Assembly: GCF_019655055.1 (NCBI RefSeq)
Contig: NZ_BPFA01000014.1
Span: 1 to 64,000 of the forward strand
Length of the DNA stretch: 64,000 bases
Direction of reading: 5' to 3'
Origin: Shewanella sp. MBTL60-112-B2
GTDB lineage: Bacteria > Pseudomonadota > Gammaproteobacteria > Enterobacterales > Shewanellaceae
Below are positions 18,642-28,282 of this stretch, piece by piece (the first letter of the stretch is position 1; each line of letters opens with the position of its first letter). The notes beneath the pieces were generated by a model that saw only the letters and a program-made list of their open reading frames with translations, did no database searches and was not told where the DNA came from. The position numbers were made by a program, and so were the translations under genes.

Positions 18642-20774
18642 ATGAAACGGAAGTTACTGGTTATCTCATGCGTCGCGATAAGCATCCTCGGTGGCTATTA
18701 TGTTTATAGCAATGATAAAAATGAGAAAAACCAGCTAAAAGGTGTCACGCACAACAGTAACTCTTCTACTATCAGTAATCAAATAACGGCCCAACAACAA
18801 ACAATCAAATCGCCAGCTATTAATAAAAACTTTCAGAAAACTAGATTACAGCAACTTACTTTTGCGCACGCTCAATGCCAACAAAGGAGCTATGACTTCA
18901 ACGAATATGTTGATGAAGTCCACATCGGAGTTAATGCCGCACTAGAGAAAGAGCTGAAGCAAGGTAAAACAGATCGCGAACTACTGGCTTATGAGGCGCA
19001 ATATCAAACATTCTACGATAGTTACCAAGACTTGCTGATTGAAGCGAAAATCAATATCGAGAAACATAAATATTCAATTACCCAATCAGTGTCGATTTTA
19101 AATGAGTGGAGTGGTATGTCGGTCATTGAAGGGTTTAGTGCTGACACACTGAATGAACTGGTCTCAGCGCTTCAACCACTAGAAAATGAAAATCACGGAT
19201 TTGGTGTGAATATATCCTTAGCGCAAGATATAAATAAAGAAGATATCTATGCCCTACTTGATAATAATGACAACTTTTCTACTTATTTAGAATCTCCGCT
19301 TGCTATAGGCAGCAGTCTCATTTTATCACCATCAATTCTATTCATATTAAGTGCAGAGAACCTTAATATCGAAGAATACGAGCAAGCAGTTGCCTTACGC
19401 ACATTTACCGTCAATGACGTGGCAATCGCGCTCAACAACAATATGGAAACTGAGTATTTAATTCCCTTGCTCAAACAAACAAAATCTTTAGGGGATATGC
19501 CTATCTTGGCACAGGAACGTTTTAAGCGTTACAACAATCTTGCCGATATTGCAGCCGCTAATTTTAATGTTGATGCCTTAGAGTTCCTAAACAAATATGG
19601 TGTAAACCCTATTAATGAGCCAGGTATATTAACAGCAATGGACATAGCCATATTGAATTTGCCACGTAACGATGCCGAGTACAATAAACTCAACCCCGAT
19701 ACCAATAAGATCCTCGACACACCGAGCTACCTAAAAGCTGAAGGTTATAAAGCCCACGGGAAAATTGAACAGCTTAACAATTTGACGGTCACTTATTTTA
19801 AAGCCCCAAAAAATGCACGCACTAATAGCCACAGTATTTCTAACCCTAAGTTTAAATCACTTCTTAAAAGCATCCCGCTTATGGATAACAGCTTTAATGT
19901 TAAACAGCGTAAAGCCGATGATTCCGTTATCTCACTTGCCATTACTGATTCAAAAAACAAGCAAATAGCATTGAAACGAAAGTCTGAGCAATGCGCATCA
20001 GTAAAGCAGCAATTACTTGCCGAGCAAAGCTTTGAAGGAAGAGATAAGGCCTACGACATCATTGATGAGATAAAACAAAATCCAATTGATGTTAAGCAGC
20101 GATTGCATCAAATAGACCCGGTTCTTGTTGGTCTTTGGCAAGAGCTTGAGTTTAGCTATAACCGAGCACCATTGGAGTCGGACCCGAGTGATAAATTCGA
20201 CCGCTTATTAGCAGAAGGAAACGCTGCACAAGCGGTAGAATATTGTGCGCAAATTCCACTAACACAGACACAAACAGATGCCCTTTTTCATTATATGCTT
20301 CACAGCAATATTGAATTTCTGTCAGCATGGAGTGTAAGAGTTTCTCCTCAAATGCCATCAAACTTACTTTCACTTAAAGGGCTACCTGTAGATAAGTGGC
20401 AAGACTTATTACATCAAGGTTTTGATTTTTCGATAATCGATCTGGTGGGAAATGATACTTACATCGCAGCGGCTTTAAATTCTCCACAAGCTATCCAGTT
20501 TTTAGTCGAAAATAATTTTAAACTTGACACGGATAAATATGGATTAGACGCTCTTGATACACTGCTAGAGCTTAGCTATGAAAACGGCCAGTTACATGAG
20601 AGTTTACCAAAACTAATCTCGCTTTATCCCAAGTTCCGTTCCAGTCATTACGCGAGAGTGACAAGAATAAAGAAATTCTACCCTGAAGAATATCAACATC
20701 TCATCTCGATAAATAAAGCCCTTACCCCCATGGCAGGAACAGAGCTGAACAAGTTTAGAAGACGATACTTTTAA
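18642..20774 (+). CDS. Unrecognised exported/anchored 710-residue protein
   Basis: I do not recognise the family. Residues 6-25 form one hydrophobic segment after MKRK, so the protein is either exported or anchored to the inner membrane facing the periplasm. The next about 45 residues are polar and linker-like. Two stretches are weakly ankyrin-like: NLADIAAANFNVDALEFLNKYGVNPIN, and NDTYIAAALNSPQAIQFLVENNF followed by a similar segment. These suggest an alpha-solenoid scaffold of degenerate repeats. No catalytic motif is seen. It stands alone between pykA (terminated) and the convergent fadE. An AAGGAA site lies upstream of the ATG. Confidence 0.75.
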   Translation: MKRKLLVISCVAISILGGYYVYSNDKNEKNQLKGVTHNSNSSTISNQITAQQQTIKSPAINKNFQKTRLQQLTFAHAQCQQRSYDFNEYVDEVHIGVNAALEKELKQGKTDRELLAYEAQYQTFYDSYQDLLIEAKINIEKHKYSITQSVSILNEWSGMSVIEGFSADTLNELVSALQPLENENHGFGVNISLAQDINKEDIYALLDNNDNFSTYLESPLAIGSSLILSPSILFILSAENLNIEEYEQAVALRTFTVNDVAIALNNNMETEYLIPLLKQTKSLGDMPILAQERFKRYNNLADIAAANFNVDALEFLNKYGVNPINEPGILTAMDIAILNLPRNDAEYNKLNPDTNKILDTPSYLKAEGYKAHGKIEQLNNLTVTYFKAPKNARTNSHSISNPKFKSLLKSIPLMDNSFNVKQRKADDSVISLAITDSKNKQIALKRKSEQCASVKQQLLAEQSFEGRDKAYDIIDEIKQNPIDVKQRLHQIDPVLVGLWQELEFSYNRAPLESDPSDKFDRLLAEGNAAQAVEYCAQIPLTQTQTDALFHYMLHSNIEFLSAWSVRVSPQMPSNLLSLKGLPVDKWQDLLHQGFDFSIIDLVGNDTYIAAALNSPQAIQFLVENNFKLDTDKYGLDALDTLLELSYENGQLHESLPKLISLYPKFRSSHYARVTRIKKFYPEEYQHLISINKALTPMAGTELNKFRRRYF

Positions 20775-20885
20775 AAACCTTTAACCTGATCAGCAATTGC
20801 AAAATGCTGTATATAGCGAATAAATAGACGAGTCGATTAGCCGCCAATTGCAATCAATATAAAGGGTAGCATCTTTAAATGACAA

Positions 20886-20936
20886 AAAAGCCGCCTTACT
20901 CTGTACTCATTGAAGTACAACATAAGGCGGCATTTT
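20886..20936 (-). terminator. Terminator of psrA-fadE transcript
   Basis: A 9-bp stem (GCCGCCTTA / TAAGGCGGC) with an inner GTACT / AGTAC helix. The T run is on the minus strand, just past the fadE stop. Confidence 0.85.
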
Positions 20937-20986
20937 GTTAAATACTCATCAATATTGATTGAAACGCACGGGGTCTATTCGATCTG

Positions 20987-23269
20987 TTACAGCGTTTCAA
21001 ACTCATCAACATTAATCGCTGCAAGCCTCAACGCATCAGCCTTGACTAATTGTTGGTGCTCTTGCTCAGAGATTAATGAGATCTCCAGTGCAGCGTCAAA
21101 CAATGCCACTGCTGGCAACTTCTTCGGTAAGCAGCCCTCTTTCTGCGCTTGCTTAAGCTTCTTATACAGCCCTTTGCATTCATGTTTAGCTATGAAGGCA
21201 TTTTCAACTTCAGCTATACCACTTGGATCACCGTCAAAACTTGGACACAAGAAGGTTAACCGTTCGCGGGCAGGACCAGGCTTATTCATCGAATTTGCCA
21301 AATCAATTGATAGCTTATCACTAGCATCTTTGAATCGATTCCCAAGCGGGAAGATTAATGCACGTAACAGCAATGCAACTGGGCGATTAGGGAAATTTCG
21401 AATCGCTTCATCTAACGCTTTAGCCGCTAAGTGTAAACGGGTAGCCATAACGTGGCGTACCGCTGGTAAATCATCAAACTGACGACCATTATCTTCAAAA
21501 AGCTTTAAGGTTGCAGAACCAAGATAAAGCTGACTTAGCACATCACCCATACGTGCGCTTAGCATCTCTTTACGCTTTAAATCGCCGCCTAGAATAAGCA
21601 TTGAAACGTCTGTCATTAAGGCCAAACCTGCAGATAAGCGCGTCATATCTTTGTAATATTGCTTAGTTTCACCGCTTACTGGTGATTGAGCAAAACGGCT
21701 ACCAGTCAAAGCATTGCCCAGCGCACTAAAGGCATTACGAGTCGCGTAGCCAATATGGCCAAGCAGCAAATCGTCAAATCGCTCAAGACCTTCACTGGTG
21801 TCTTCCATTCCAGCCGCTTCCATCTCAGCCAGCACATAAGGATGACAACGTGTTGCCCCTTGACCAAAGATCATCAAGCTTCTGGTCAGAATGTTTGCCC
21901 CCTCCACCGTAATAGAGATTGGCAGCGCCATATAACCATGGCCTAAATAGTTTTTAGGCCCCAGCTGAATACCTTTACCGGACTGGATATCCATCGCATC
22001 ATCAATCACCTTACGACCAAGTTCAGTCATGTGATATTTAGCAATCGCAGTCACAACAGACGGCTTAACCTTTAAGTCGATACCAGTGGTCGTCAAACGT
22101 CTTGCTGCTTCAAGTTGATAGGTATTAGCAATCACACGGGCTAGCGCTTCTTGTACCCCTTCGAATTGACCAATATCCAAACCAAACTGCTGACGCACAG
22201 CGCTGTACGCAGTGGTTGTTTTAGTGGCCATATGTCCAGAGGCTGTTGATAAAGCGGGTAGTGAAATGCCACGACCTGCCGACAAACACTCAACTAACAT
22301 TCTCCAGCCACGACCCGCATATTGAGGGCCGCCGATGATCCAATCCAATGGAATAAACACATCTTTACCACGAGTAGTACCATTCATGAATGCGAGGTTC
22401 AGCGGATTGTGGCGACTGCCAATCTCGACTCCCTTATGATCCGTTGGTATGAGTGCACAGGTAATGCCGATATGTTTAGTGTCACCTAACAAGCCGTCTG
22501 GATCGGACATCTGGAATGCAAGACCCAATACATTAGCTACAGGGGCAAGTGTAATATATCGCTTATCCCAATTAAGTTTTAGACCAAGAACTTCCTCACC
22601 ATTCACTTCCTGACGGCATACAATACCAGTATCAGGAATGGCACCAGCATCACTTCCCGCTTCAGGTCCTGTCAATGCAAAACACGGAATAGCACGGCCA
22701 TCGGCAAGTTGAGGTAACCAGTAATCTTTCTGCTCGCTAGTACCATAATGAGTCAATAGCTCACCTGGGCCGAGAGAGTTTGGCACCATAACCGTTACTG
22801 CCGCGCTAACGCTACGGCTAGCAATCTTACTGACGATAGTCGAGTTAGCGTAAGCTGAAAACGCCTTACCACCATATTTCTTAGGAATGATTAACGCGAA
22901 GAAGCCTTCTTTTTTGAAGTATTCCCAAAGCTCTGGCGGCAAGTCTTTTCTGTTATTCACTATGTCGTAATCATCGATCATAGTTAATGCCGTCATAACT
23001 TGATTATCAATAAAGTCTTGCTCTTCTGATGTCAGGGTTGGTTTACCGTAGCTGTGCAGCAACTGCCAGTTAGGTTTGCCTTTGAATAGCTCCCCTTCCC
23101 ACCAAACGTCGCCCGCTTCCATCGCTTCTTTTTCAGTAACTGAAAGGGGTGGCAATACTTTTTTGAAAAAACTAAATACAGGACGCGTAATTAACTGCAT
23201 CCTGATATTTTTAACGCTGAATACAACGACTATTGCGATAAGCAACAGCACTAATAATGTCGTAGCCAT
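20987..23269 (-). CDS. fadE: Acyl-CoA dehydrogenase FadE
   Basis: A FAD-dependent dehydrogenase for the first step of fatty-acid beta-oxidation (acyl-CoA to trans-2-enoyl-CoA). The N-terminal about 22 residues are one hydrophobic helix, fitting membrane attachment. CFALTGPEAGSDAG is the flavin/substrate motif of the family. The large C-terminal extension (beyond about residue 480) is the FadE-specific region (DUF1974), which ordinary about 380-residue acyl-CoA dehydrogenases lack. It is somewhat shorter (760) than E. coli FadE (about 814). The gene begins 5 bp after psrA, forming one operon. Confidence 0.93.
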   Translation of the reverse strand: MATTLLVLLLIAIVVVFSVKNIRMQLITRPVFSFFKKVLPPLSVTEKEAMEAGDVWWEGELFKGKPNWQLLHSYGKPTLTSEEQDFIDNQVMTALTMIDDYDIVNNRKDLPPELWEYFKKEGFFALIIPKKYGGKAFSAYANSTIVSKIASRSVSAAVTVMVPNSLGPGELLTHYGTSEQKDYWLPQLADGRAIPCFALTGPEAGSDAGAIPDTGIVCRQEVNGEEVLGLKLNWDKRYITLAPVANVLGLAFQMSDPDGLLGDTKHIGITCALIPTDHKGVEIGSRHNPLNLAFMNGTTRGKDVFIPLDWIIGGPQYAGRGWRMLVECLSAGRGISLPALSTASGHMATKTTTAYSAVRQQFGLDIGQFEGVQEALARVIANTYQLEAARRLTTTGIDLKVKPSVVTAIAKYHMTELGRKVIDDAMDIQSGKGIQLGPKNYLGHGYMALPISITVEGANILTRSLMIFGQGATRCHPYVLAEMEAAGMEDTSEGLERFDDLLLGHIGYATRNAFSALGNALTGSRFAQSPVSGETKQYYKDMTRLSAGLALMTDVSMLILGGDLKRKEMLSARMGDVLSQLYLGSATLKLFEDNGRQFDDLPAVRHVMATRLHLAAKALDEAIRNFPNRPVALLLRALIFPLGNRFKDASDKLSIDLANSMNKPGPARERLTFLCPSFDGDPSGIAEVENAFIAKHECKGLYKKLKQAQKEGCLPKKLPAVALFDAALEISLISEQEHQQLVKADALRLAAINVDEFETL

Positions 23270-23274
23270 AATTT

Positions 23275-23922
23275 TTACATTACATCCTTAGTAAGTGGAA
23301 CGGACACTCCGGCAGATAAATACGGAATGACTTTTCTGATGACAGCTTCAATATCATTTTGCTCGCCAAAATCTGCTTCTGCAATTTCGGTTAGTGCATC
23401 AGCCGACGCCATGGTGAAAACAATAGTGCCTAGGGTAAAGTGTAAACGCCAAAACATCTCTGCAGGAGGAATATGTGGTGCACTTTCTGCTACAGCTTTA
23501 ACAAATAAGCCTAAGTATTCTCCATAGTGTGTGGTGATAAACCAGCGCAGATGGCCTTGGCTTTCAATGTAACCACGTCCTAATAATTGTAAGAAGGTCG
23601 TAGTCCCTTCCGTTCTCAAACTATTAAGATCGAGTAAAGGAGCCACCAAGGTTGAAAATATATCGTCTAATGATGCGTTCGCATTACTAGTACGCACTGC
23701 AACAATTGCCTCTGCGGCTGCAGGCATAAATACATCGAGGTAACGTGCAAGTACTGCTCGGATCAGCTCCTTTTTAGAACCAAAATGGTAATTTACAGAT
23801 GCAAGGTTTACTTCAGCTTTACTTGTAATTAGTCTTAGTGAGGTTTCTGAAAAACCTCTCTCTGCAAATAATTTTTCCGCAGCATCCAGTATTCTTGTTT
23901 TTGTATCGGAGCGATTTGCCAT
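23275..23922 (-). CDS. psrA: TetR-family regulator, PsrA-type
   Basis: The N-terminal HTH reads RILDAAEKLFAERGFSETSLRLITSKAEVNLASVNYHFGSKKELI when its pieces are joined (residues 10-54). It is nearly identical to the PsrA DNA-binding domain of pseudomonads as I recall it. PsrA represses fatty-acid degradation genes and is released by long-chain fatty acids or acyl-CoA. The C-terminal about 150 residues are the ligand-binding half. It is the first gene of a two-gene operon with fadE, its most likely target, and a perfect palindrome lies in its promoter region. Confidence 0.88.
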   Translation of the reverse strand: MANRSDTKTRILDAAEKLFAERGFSETSLRLITSKAEVNLASVNYHFGSKKELIRAVLARYLDVFMPAAAEAIVAVRTSNANASLDDIFSTLVAPLLDLNSLRTEGTTTFLQLLGRGYIESQGHLRWFITTHYGEYLGLFVKAVAESAPHIPPAEMFWRLHFTLGTIVFTMASADALTEIAEADFGEQNDIEAVIRKVIPYLSAGVSVPLTKDVM

Positions 23923-23954
23923 TCCGTTGCCTTTTATATCTATTTAAAACACTC

Positions 23955-23967
23955 GTTTAAATTAAAC
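23955..23967. promoter_or_regulatory. Candidate PsrA operator (autoregulation)
   Basis: The 13-bp perfect palindrome GTTTAAATTAAAC lies 33 bp upstream of the psrA start. Position and symmetry suit a TetR dimer. Assignment to PsrA is inference from position. Confidence 0.5.
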
Positions 23968-24105
23968 ATTCGCTTGCCTATTGTCAAACTAATTCCCGAG
24001 ATAGGCTAAAACTGCAGCGTTATCTGCATGTCCGTTTTAATCCACTATTAATCAGCAACAAAACAAGTAAAATAAGCAACACAAAAATAACAAGGGATAT
24101 AAAGG

Positions 24106-25944
24106 ATGAATAAAAGCCTAGTTAACGTTTCTAAACTATCTGCAATGATTGCACTAACACTTGGAGTGTCAGCATGCAGTAAAACAGAGGCTGAGAGTAA
24201 GCCTGCCATGGTTGATAAAACTATAGAAGCGAAGCAATTTATCGAGAATGCTGAATCTAAAATGGCCGACCTCTCGATTGAGATAAATCGCTCAGAGTGG
24301 ATTTACAGTAATTTCATCACCCAAGATACTGCAGCATTAGCTGCCAGTGTTTCTGAAAAATATACCGCGGCATCGGTCGAGCTCGCGACTCAATCAGCGC
24401 AATACGCCAACCTCCCCTTAAGCGAGGCTGAAAAACGTAAACTCAATATACTACGCAGCTCTATCGTACTCCCTGCTCCTCTCGATCCCGTTAAAAATGC
24501 CGAGCTTGCCAATATCAGCGCCGAGCTAAACGGTCTATACGGTAAAGGAAAATATTGCTTCGAAGATGGTCGCTGTCTAACTCAGCCAGAACTATCAGCG
24601 ATTATGGGAACATCGACTAACCCAGATGAACTGTTAGAGGTATGGCAAGGCTGGCGTGAAATAGCCCAACCTATGCGGCCACTTTTTGAAAGAGAAGTCG
24701 AGCTTGCCAATGAAGGCGCCAAAGATCTGGGTTATGCTAATCTCTCTGAGCTTTGGCGTAGCAACTACGATATGAAGCCTGATGAGTTTGCTACAGAGCT
24801 TGACCGACTATGGGGCCAAGTTAAGCCTCTGTATGACTCACTACACTGTTACGTTCGTGGTGAACTTAATGAACAATATGGTGATGAGGTTGCTCCGGCT
24901 TCAGGTGCTATCCCTGCACACTTGCTTGGTAATATGTGGGCTCAAAGCTGGGGCAATATATACAATCAAGTCGCACCTGAAGATGCCGATCCCGGCTATG
25001 ATGTCACTGACCTGTTAGCCAAACATAATTATGACGAGATAAAAATGGTTGAGCAGGCCGAGACCTTTTTTACTTCTCTTGGCTTCGAACCGCTACCTGA
25101 CACATTCTGGGAGCGTTCTTTATTCGTGCAGCCAGAGGATCGCGATGTGGTTTGTCACGCATCAGCCTGGGATCTAGATAATCGCGACGATATCCGCATC
25201 AAAATGTGTATCCAGAAGACTGCTGAAGACTTTACCGTAATTCATCATGAACTCGGTCATAACTTCTATCAACGTGCTTACAAAGACCAACCGTTTATCT
25301 TTAAAAATAGCGCCAACGATGGTTTCCACGAAGCAATTGGCGATACTGTTGCCCTATCGATTACACCAGACTACTTAAAACAGATTGGATTACTCGATGA
25401 AGTGCCTGATGCTTCAAAAGACATTGGCCTACTACTAAAGCAAGCATTAGATAAAGTGGCATTTTTACCTTTTGGCTTGATGATTGACCAATGGCGCTGG
25501 AAGGTGTTCAGTGGTGAAATTACCCCTGAGCAATATAATGCAGCTTGGTGGGAACTACGTGAAAAATACCAAGGTGTTAAGGCACCAATCGCACGTAGCG
25601 AAGCCGATTTTGATCCAGGGGCTAAATATCACGTACCGGGCAATGTTCCTTATACCCGCTATTTCTTAGCACACATTCTACAGTTCCAGTTCCACAAATC
25701 GTTATGTGACATCGCTGGCGATACAGGACCTGTGCATAGATGCAGTATCTATGGCAATAAAGAAGCCGGCGCTAAGCTCAATACCATGTTAGAAATGGGT
25801 CAAAGCCAGCCATGGCCTGAGGCGTTAGCGGCAGTAACAGGCACTAAGGAAATGGATGCTAAAGCCGTATTGGATTATTTTGCGCCACTGCAAACTTGGC
25901 TAGATGAGCAAAACTCAAATGCTAATCGTCAATGTGGCTGGTAA
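24106..25944 (+). CDS. M2-family peptidyl-dipeptidase (ACE-like) lipoprotein
   Basis: A zinc metallopeptidase that releases C-terminal dipeptides, homologous to angiotensin-converting enzyme. The N-terminus is a lipoprotein signal: a hydrophobic stretch to LGVSAC, so the lipidated residue is C24. The active site HHELGH (HExxH, about residue 380) is followed about 20 residues later by the third-ligand region GFHEAIGD. Length (612) matches bacterial ACE homologues. It probably acts in the periplasm or at the outer membrane on peptides. It is divergent from psrA and has no clear operon partner. Confidence 0.94.
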   Translation: MNKSLVNVSKLSAMIALTLGVSACSKTEAESKPAMVDKTIEAKQFIENAESKMADLSIEINRSEWIYSNFITQDTAALAASVSEKYTAASVELATQSAQYANLPLSEAEKRKLNILRSSIVLPAPLDPVKNAELANISAELNGLYGKGKYCFEDGRCLTQPELSAIMGTSTNPDELLEVWQGWREIAQPMRPLFEREVELANEGAKDLGYANLSELWRSNYDMKPDEFATELDRLWGQVKPLYDSLHCYVRGELNEQYGDEVAPASGAIPAHLLGNMWAQSWGNIYNQVAPEDADPGYDVTDLLAKHNYDEIKMVEQAETFFTSLGFEPLPDTFWERSLFVQPEDRDVVCHASAWDLDNRDDIRIKMCIQKTAEDFTVIHHELGHNFYQRAYKDQPFIFKNSANDGFHEAIGDTVALSITPDYLKQIGLLDEVPDASKDIGLLLKQALDKVAFLPFGLMIDQWRWKVFSGEITPEQYNAAWWELREKYQGVKAPIARSEADFDPGAKYHVPGNVPYTRYFLAHILQFQFHKSLCDIAGDTGPVHRCSIYGNKEAGAKLNTMLEMGQSQPWPEALAAVTGTKEMDAKAVLDYFAPLQTWLDEQNSNANRQCGW

Positions 25945-26010
25945 CTTAACCTAGCTTAGCCAAACTTAGCGATACGCTATGTTTGGTAATATCAATAAAA
26001 AAGCCATTTT

Positions 26011-26339
26011 ATACCAATCAGTATAAGAAGTTGATCTACTCAGAGCGTTTTTGGCAAACTAATTCAAGGCGAATAGCTGAAAGAATGGTTGCTCCATTGT
26101 GAAGTTGTTCAACGCAGAAGTAGGCAGCCAAAAACGCTCCAGAATGGCGAGTTTTAGCGGCTCTGATACTGCGACTCTTAATAAACAAAGAGGGAGCTTA
26201 AACCTAGTTTAACTATGCTCTTCACTTGTTGCGAGCAACATGGATGCTGCAAATGTCATTAAAGCAGGAGCACTTAATGACCTTGCCTCAGAACCGCTAA
26301 ACTCTCGCTGAGCGACCAAATCTTTATACTGATTGGTAT
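26011..26339. mobile_element. MITE-like element with perfect 16-bp terminal inverted repeats
   Basis: ATACCAATCAGTATAA at 26011-26026 is exactly inverted at 26324-26339, bounding 329 bp without any plausible gene. Nested inside are GAGCGTTTTTGGC (26043-26055) inverted at 26127-26139, and a 19-bp arm at 26148-26166 imperfectly inverted at 26288-26307. From memory, similar termini recur in Shewanella intergenic regions. No clear target-site duplication is visible. It fills the gap between the M2 peptidase gene and smrA. Confidence 0.75.
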
Positions 26340-26377
26340 TACTTTTAAGTAAACTGGCCTTTTTAATTTTAGAAAGG

Positions 26378-26968
26378 TCAGCGGACATTCACGCCTTTGT
26401 GATTGGTCTCTCTCGCTTCAATGCGTTTTTGTTCAGACTTTGTCAGCATGACATAAAGCGCTCCACAGCCACCATGGTGGGTTTGTGCACTGTGAAAAGC
26501 CAAAACTTCATCTATCTGTTCCAGCCAGGTAACAACAAAGGATTTCATTAATGCAGGGATTGGCTTTGTGTTAGCGCCTTTACCGTGAATGACTAAAATG
26601 CTTCTCTCGCCCTTTTCACGACTCTTTTGGATTTCGTTGTATAGCACTTCTCTTGCCTGAGCGATTTTTAACTGGTGCAACAGCACTTCATGTTTAACGG
26701 GGTAACCTCCTCGGCTTAAACGATGAAATACCGCCTCTTGTACCCCGTCCCGCTTAAACTCAACCACATCCTCCGGCGCAACAGGCTTAACCTCTTGAAC
26801 CTGTGTTGTAAGTCTAGACAACTGCTCATTCATCTCTAGCTGAGCTCGACGAGCAGCTTGCGCCTGCGTCGACACATTTTGCTCCCCGAGCGTACAGGAG
26901 GTATTATTTTTCAATGGCGTTACACTTGCCATCTCCTCGAAAAAAAGAGTCATATCCTCTTCGCCCAT
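26378..26968 (-). CDS. smrA: SmrA-like Smr-domain protein
   Basis: The C-terminal Smr domain (about residues 90-180) has the VIHGKGAN motif and a late HHGGCGALYV segment, as in E. coli SmrA (YdaL), a probable nicking endonuclease. The N-terminal DMTLFFEEMASVTPLK matches the family's start. The start at 26968 is preferred over 26980, because GGGAG sits five bases before the second ATG. The stop lies 38 bp from the MITE end. Confidence 0.88.
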   Translation of the reverse strand: MGEEDMTLFFEEMASVTPLKNNTSCTLGEQNVSTQAQAARRAQLEMNEQLSRLTTQVQEVKPVAPEDVVEFKRDGVQEAVFHRLSRGGYPVKHEVLLHQLKIAQAREVLYNEIQKSREKGERSILVIHGKGANTKPIPALMKSFVVTWLEQIDEVLAFHSAQTHHGGCGALYVMLTKSEQKRIEARETNHKGVNVR

Positions 26969-27135
26969 AAGTGCTCCCATAGGGTTAACGCCACAAACAA
27001 TATAAAAGGCTAATCATTCGCCAATAATTGCCTTTAAAGATGGTTTCTACACATCTTGTAAAGATCTAGTACTTTAGTTCAGCTTAACCATCTATTATAG
27101 TGATAATTAATATAATCTCGGTCTATCCTAATTAC

Positions 27136-27720
27136 ATGCTCAAAAAACTTGCTACATCGCTTACCTTAATAAGCGCACTCTATCTCAGCTTCATTCAAGT
27201 CGCATCCGCTGATGATAACGACTCGCTAAATGACGTTTATAGCCATTTTAGCGAAGCCTTTAAGGAGCTTGATGCTAGCATCATGAAGTCTATCTACTCC
27301 GAAGACGCTTGTTATATTCCTGAAGGGCAAGATGAAGAGATCACCTTAGGGCGAGATAAAATTGTCGCGTTGTACGACGCTTTCTTTGGCAAGATAAAAC
27401 ATAAAAATGCCAAAATAGAAGTCGATTTCAGAGTGATAGAGCGCAATATCGTTGGCAAAAGCGCAACCGATATTGGCTATTACCTCATTCGTTTCCATCC
27501 ACCTGTAGATAATGGTGAGCCAAGTAGTGAATTTGCTGGTAAATTTGTAGGTGTTTCCAAAAAGAAGAGTGATGGTAAATGGTATTTAACCGTCGATACC
27601 AACAATCGTGCTGAAGCATCTTTTTATTATAATGCCAAACCTAGCCCAAACCTTTATTATGGCCGCCAATTTCCAGCATTAAGCCAAAGCTCACAACCCA
27701 ATAACCATGACAAACCTTAA
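27136..27720 (+). CDS. Exported NTF2/SnoaL-like (DUF4440-type) protein
   Basis: From the ATG at 27136 (194 residues) the product starts with a signal peptide (MLKKLATSLTLISALYLSFI, cleavage after ASA). The mature part is a single NTF2-like cone domain: helices DVYSHFSEAFKELDASIMKSIY, then YIPEGQDEEITLGRDKIVALYDAFF, then beta strands. That is the SnoaL/ketosteroid-isomerase-like pattern. No catalytic assignment is possible. A GTG at 27100 would add 12 residues and spoil the signal peptide; neither start has a strong ribosome site. It overlaps ychJ by 14 bp, so the two are translated together. Confidence 0.75.
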   Translation: MLKKLATSLTLISALYLSFIQVASADDNDSLNDVYSHFSEAFKELDASIMKSIYSEDACYIPEGQDEEITLGRDKIVALYDAFFGKIKHKNAKIEVDFRVIERNIVGKSATDIGYYLIRFHPPVDNGEPSSEFAGKFVGVSKKKSDGKWYLTVDTNNRAEASFYYNAKPSPNLYYGRQFPALSQSSQPNNHDKP

Positions 27721-28186
27721 CATTGAAGCCGATTCTTTATGCCCTTGTTGCTCAGGGCAAACTTATCAGTCCTGTTGTCAACCACTGCACCTTCAAGAAC
27801 AAATAGCACAAACCCCGGAGCAGTTAATGCGCTCTCGATTCAGTGCATTTTATCTCAACAAGTTTAATTATCTAATTCAAACTCATCATAAAGACTACTT
27901 AAATGGCCTCACAGAGCAAAACCTTGCTCAAGAACCTCTGCCCCATTGGTTAGGGCTTGAAGTCAAGTCCGCAAGTGAAGACGGCAATCGAGGGCGAGTG
28001 ACATTTCAAGCTTGGTATCAACTAGATAACGAGCTAGATGCTATACATGAATGTTCAGATTTCATTAAGCTTGGAGGTAAATGGTTTTACACTCTGGGGG
28101 AGCAAAAAGCTGCAGTCTTTCCTAAACGAAATGACAAATGTGTTTGTAACAGTGGTAAGAAATTTAAGCAGTGTTGCGGTCAGTAA
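27707..28186 (+). CDS. ychJ: YchJ-family protein with two SEC-C zinc motifs
   Basis: A UPF0225/YchJ protein of 159 residues. It has a cysteine cluster at each end (CPCCSGQTYQSCC, and CVCNSGKKFKQCCG, the SEC-C motif) around a central NTF2-like YchJ domain with LMRSRFSAFYLNKFNYLIQTH joined in order. Its function is unknown; SEC-C motifs bind zinc. It overlaps the upstream NTF2-like gene. Confidence 0.93.
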   Translation: MTNLNIEADSLCPCCSGQTYQSCCQPLHLQEQIAQTPEQLMRSRFSAFYLNKFNYLIQTHHKDYLNGLTEQNLAQEPLPHWLGLEVKSASEDGNRGRVTFQAWYQLDNELDAIHECSDFIKLGGKWFYTLGEQKAAVFPKRNDKCVCNSGKKFKQCCGQ

Positions 28187-28282
28187 ATAAAGTGCTGTGG
28201 ATTCGCCCTCTAATTCTCAGCTCTGGTGCCATCAAATTATTGAGTCCCAACAGATAAAGCCGATACGTCGGCTATATCGACC

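Noticed and set aside
20910..21482. 190-codon open frame on the plus strand
   Set aside because: Antisense to the FadE C-terminus; Ser/Asn-rich, no ribosome site, no family-like sequence.
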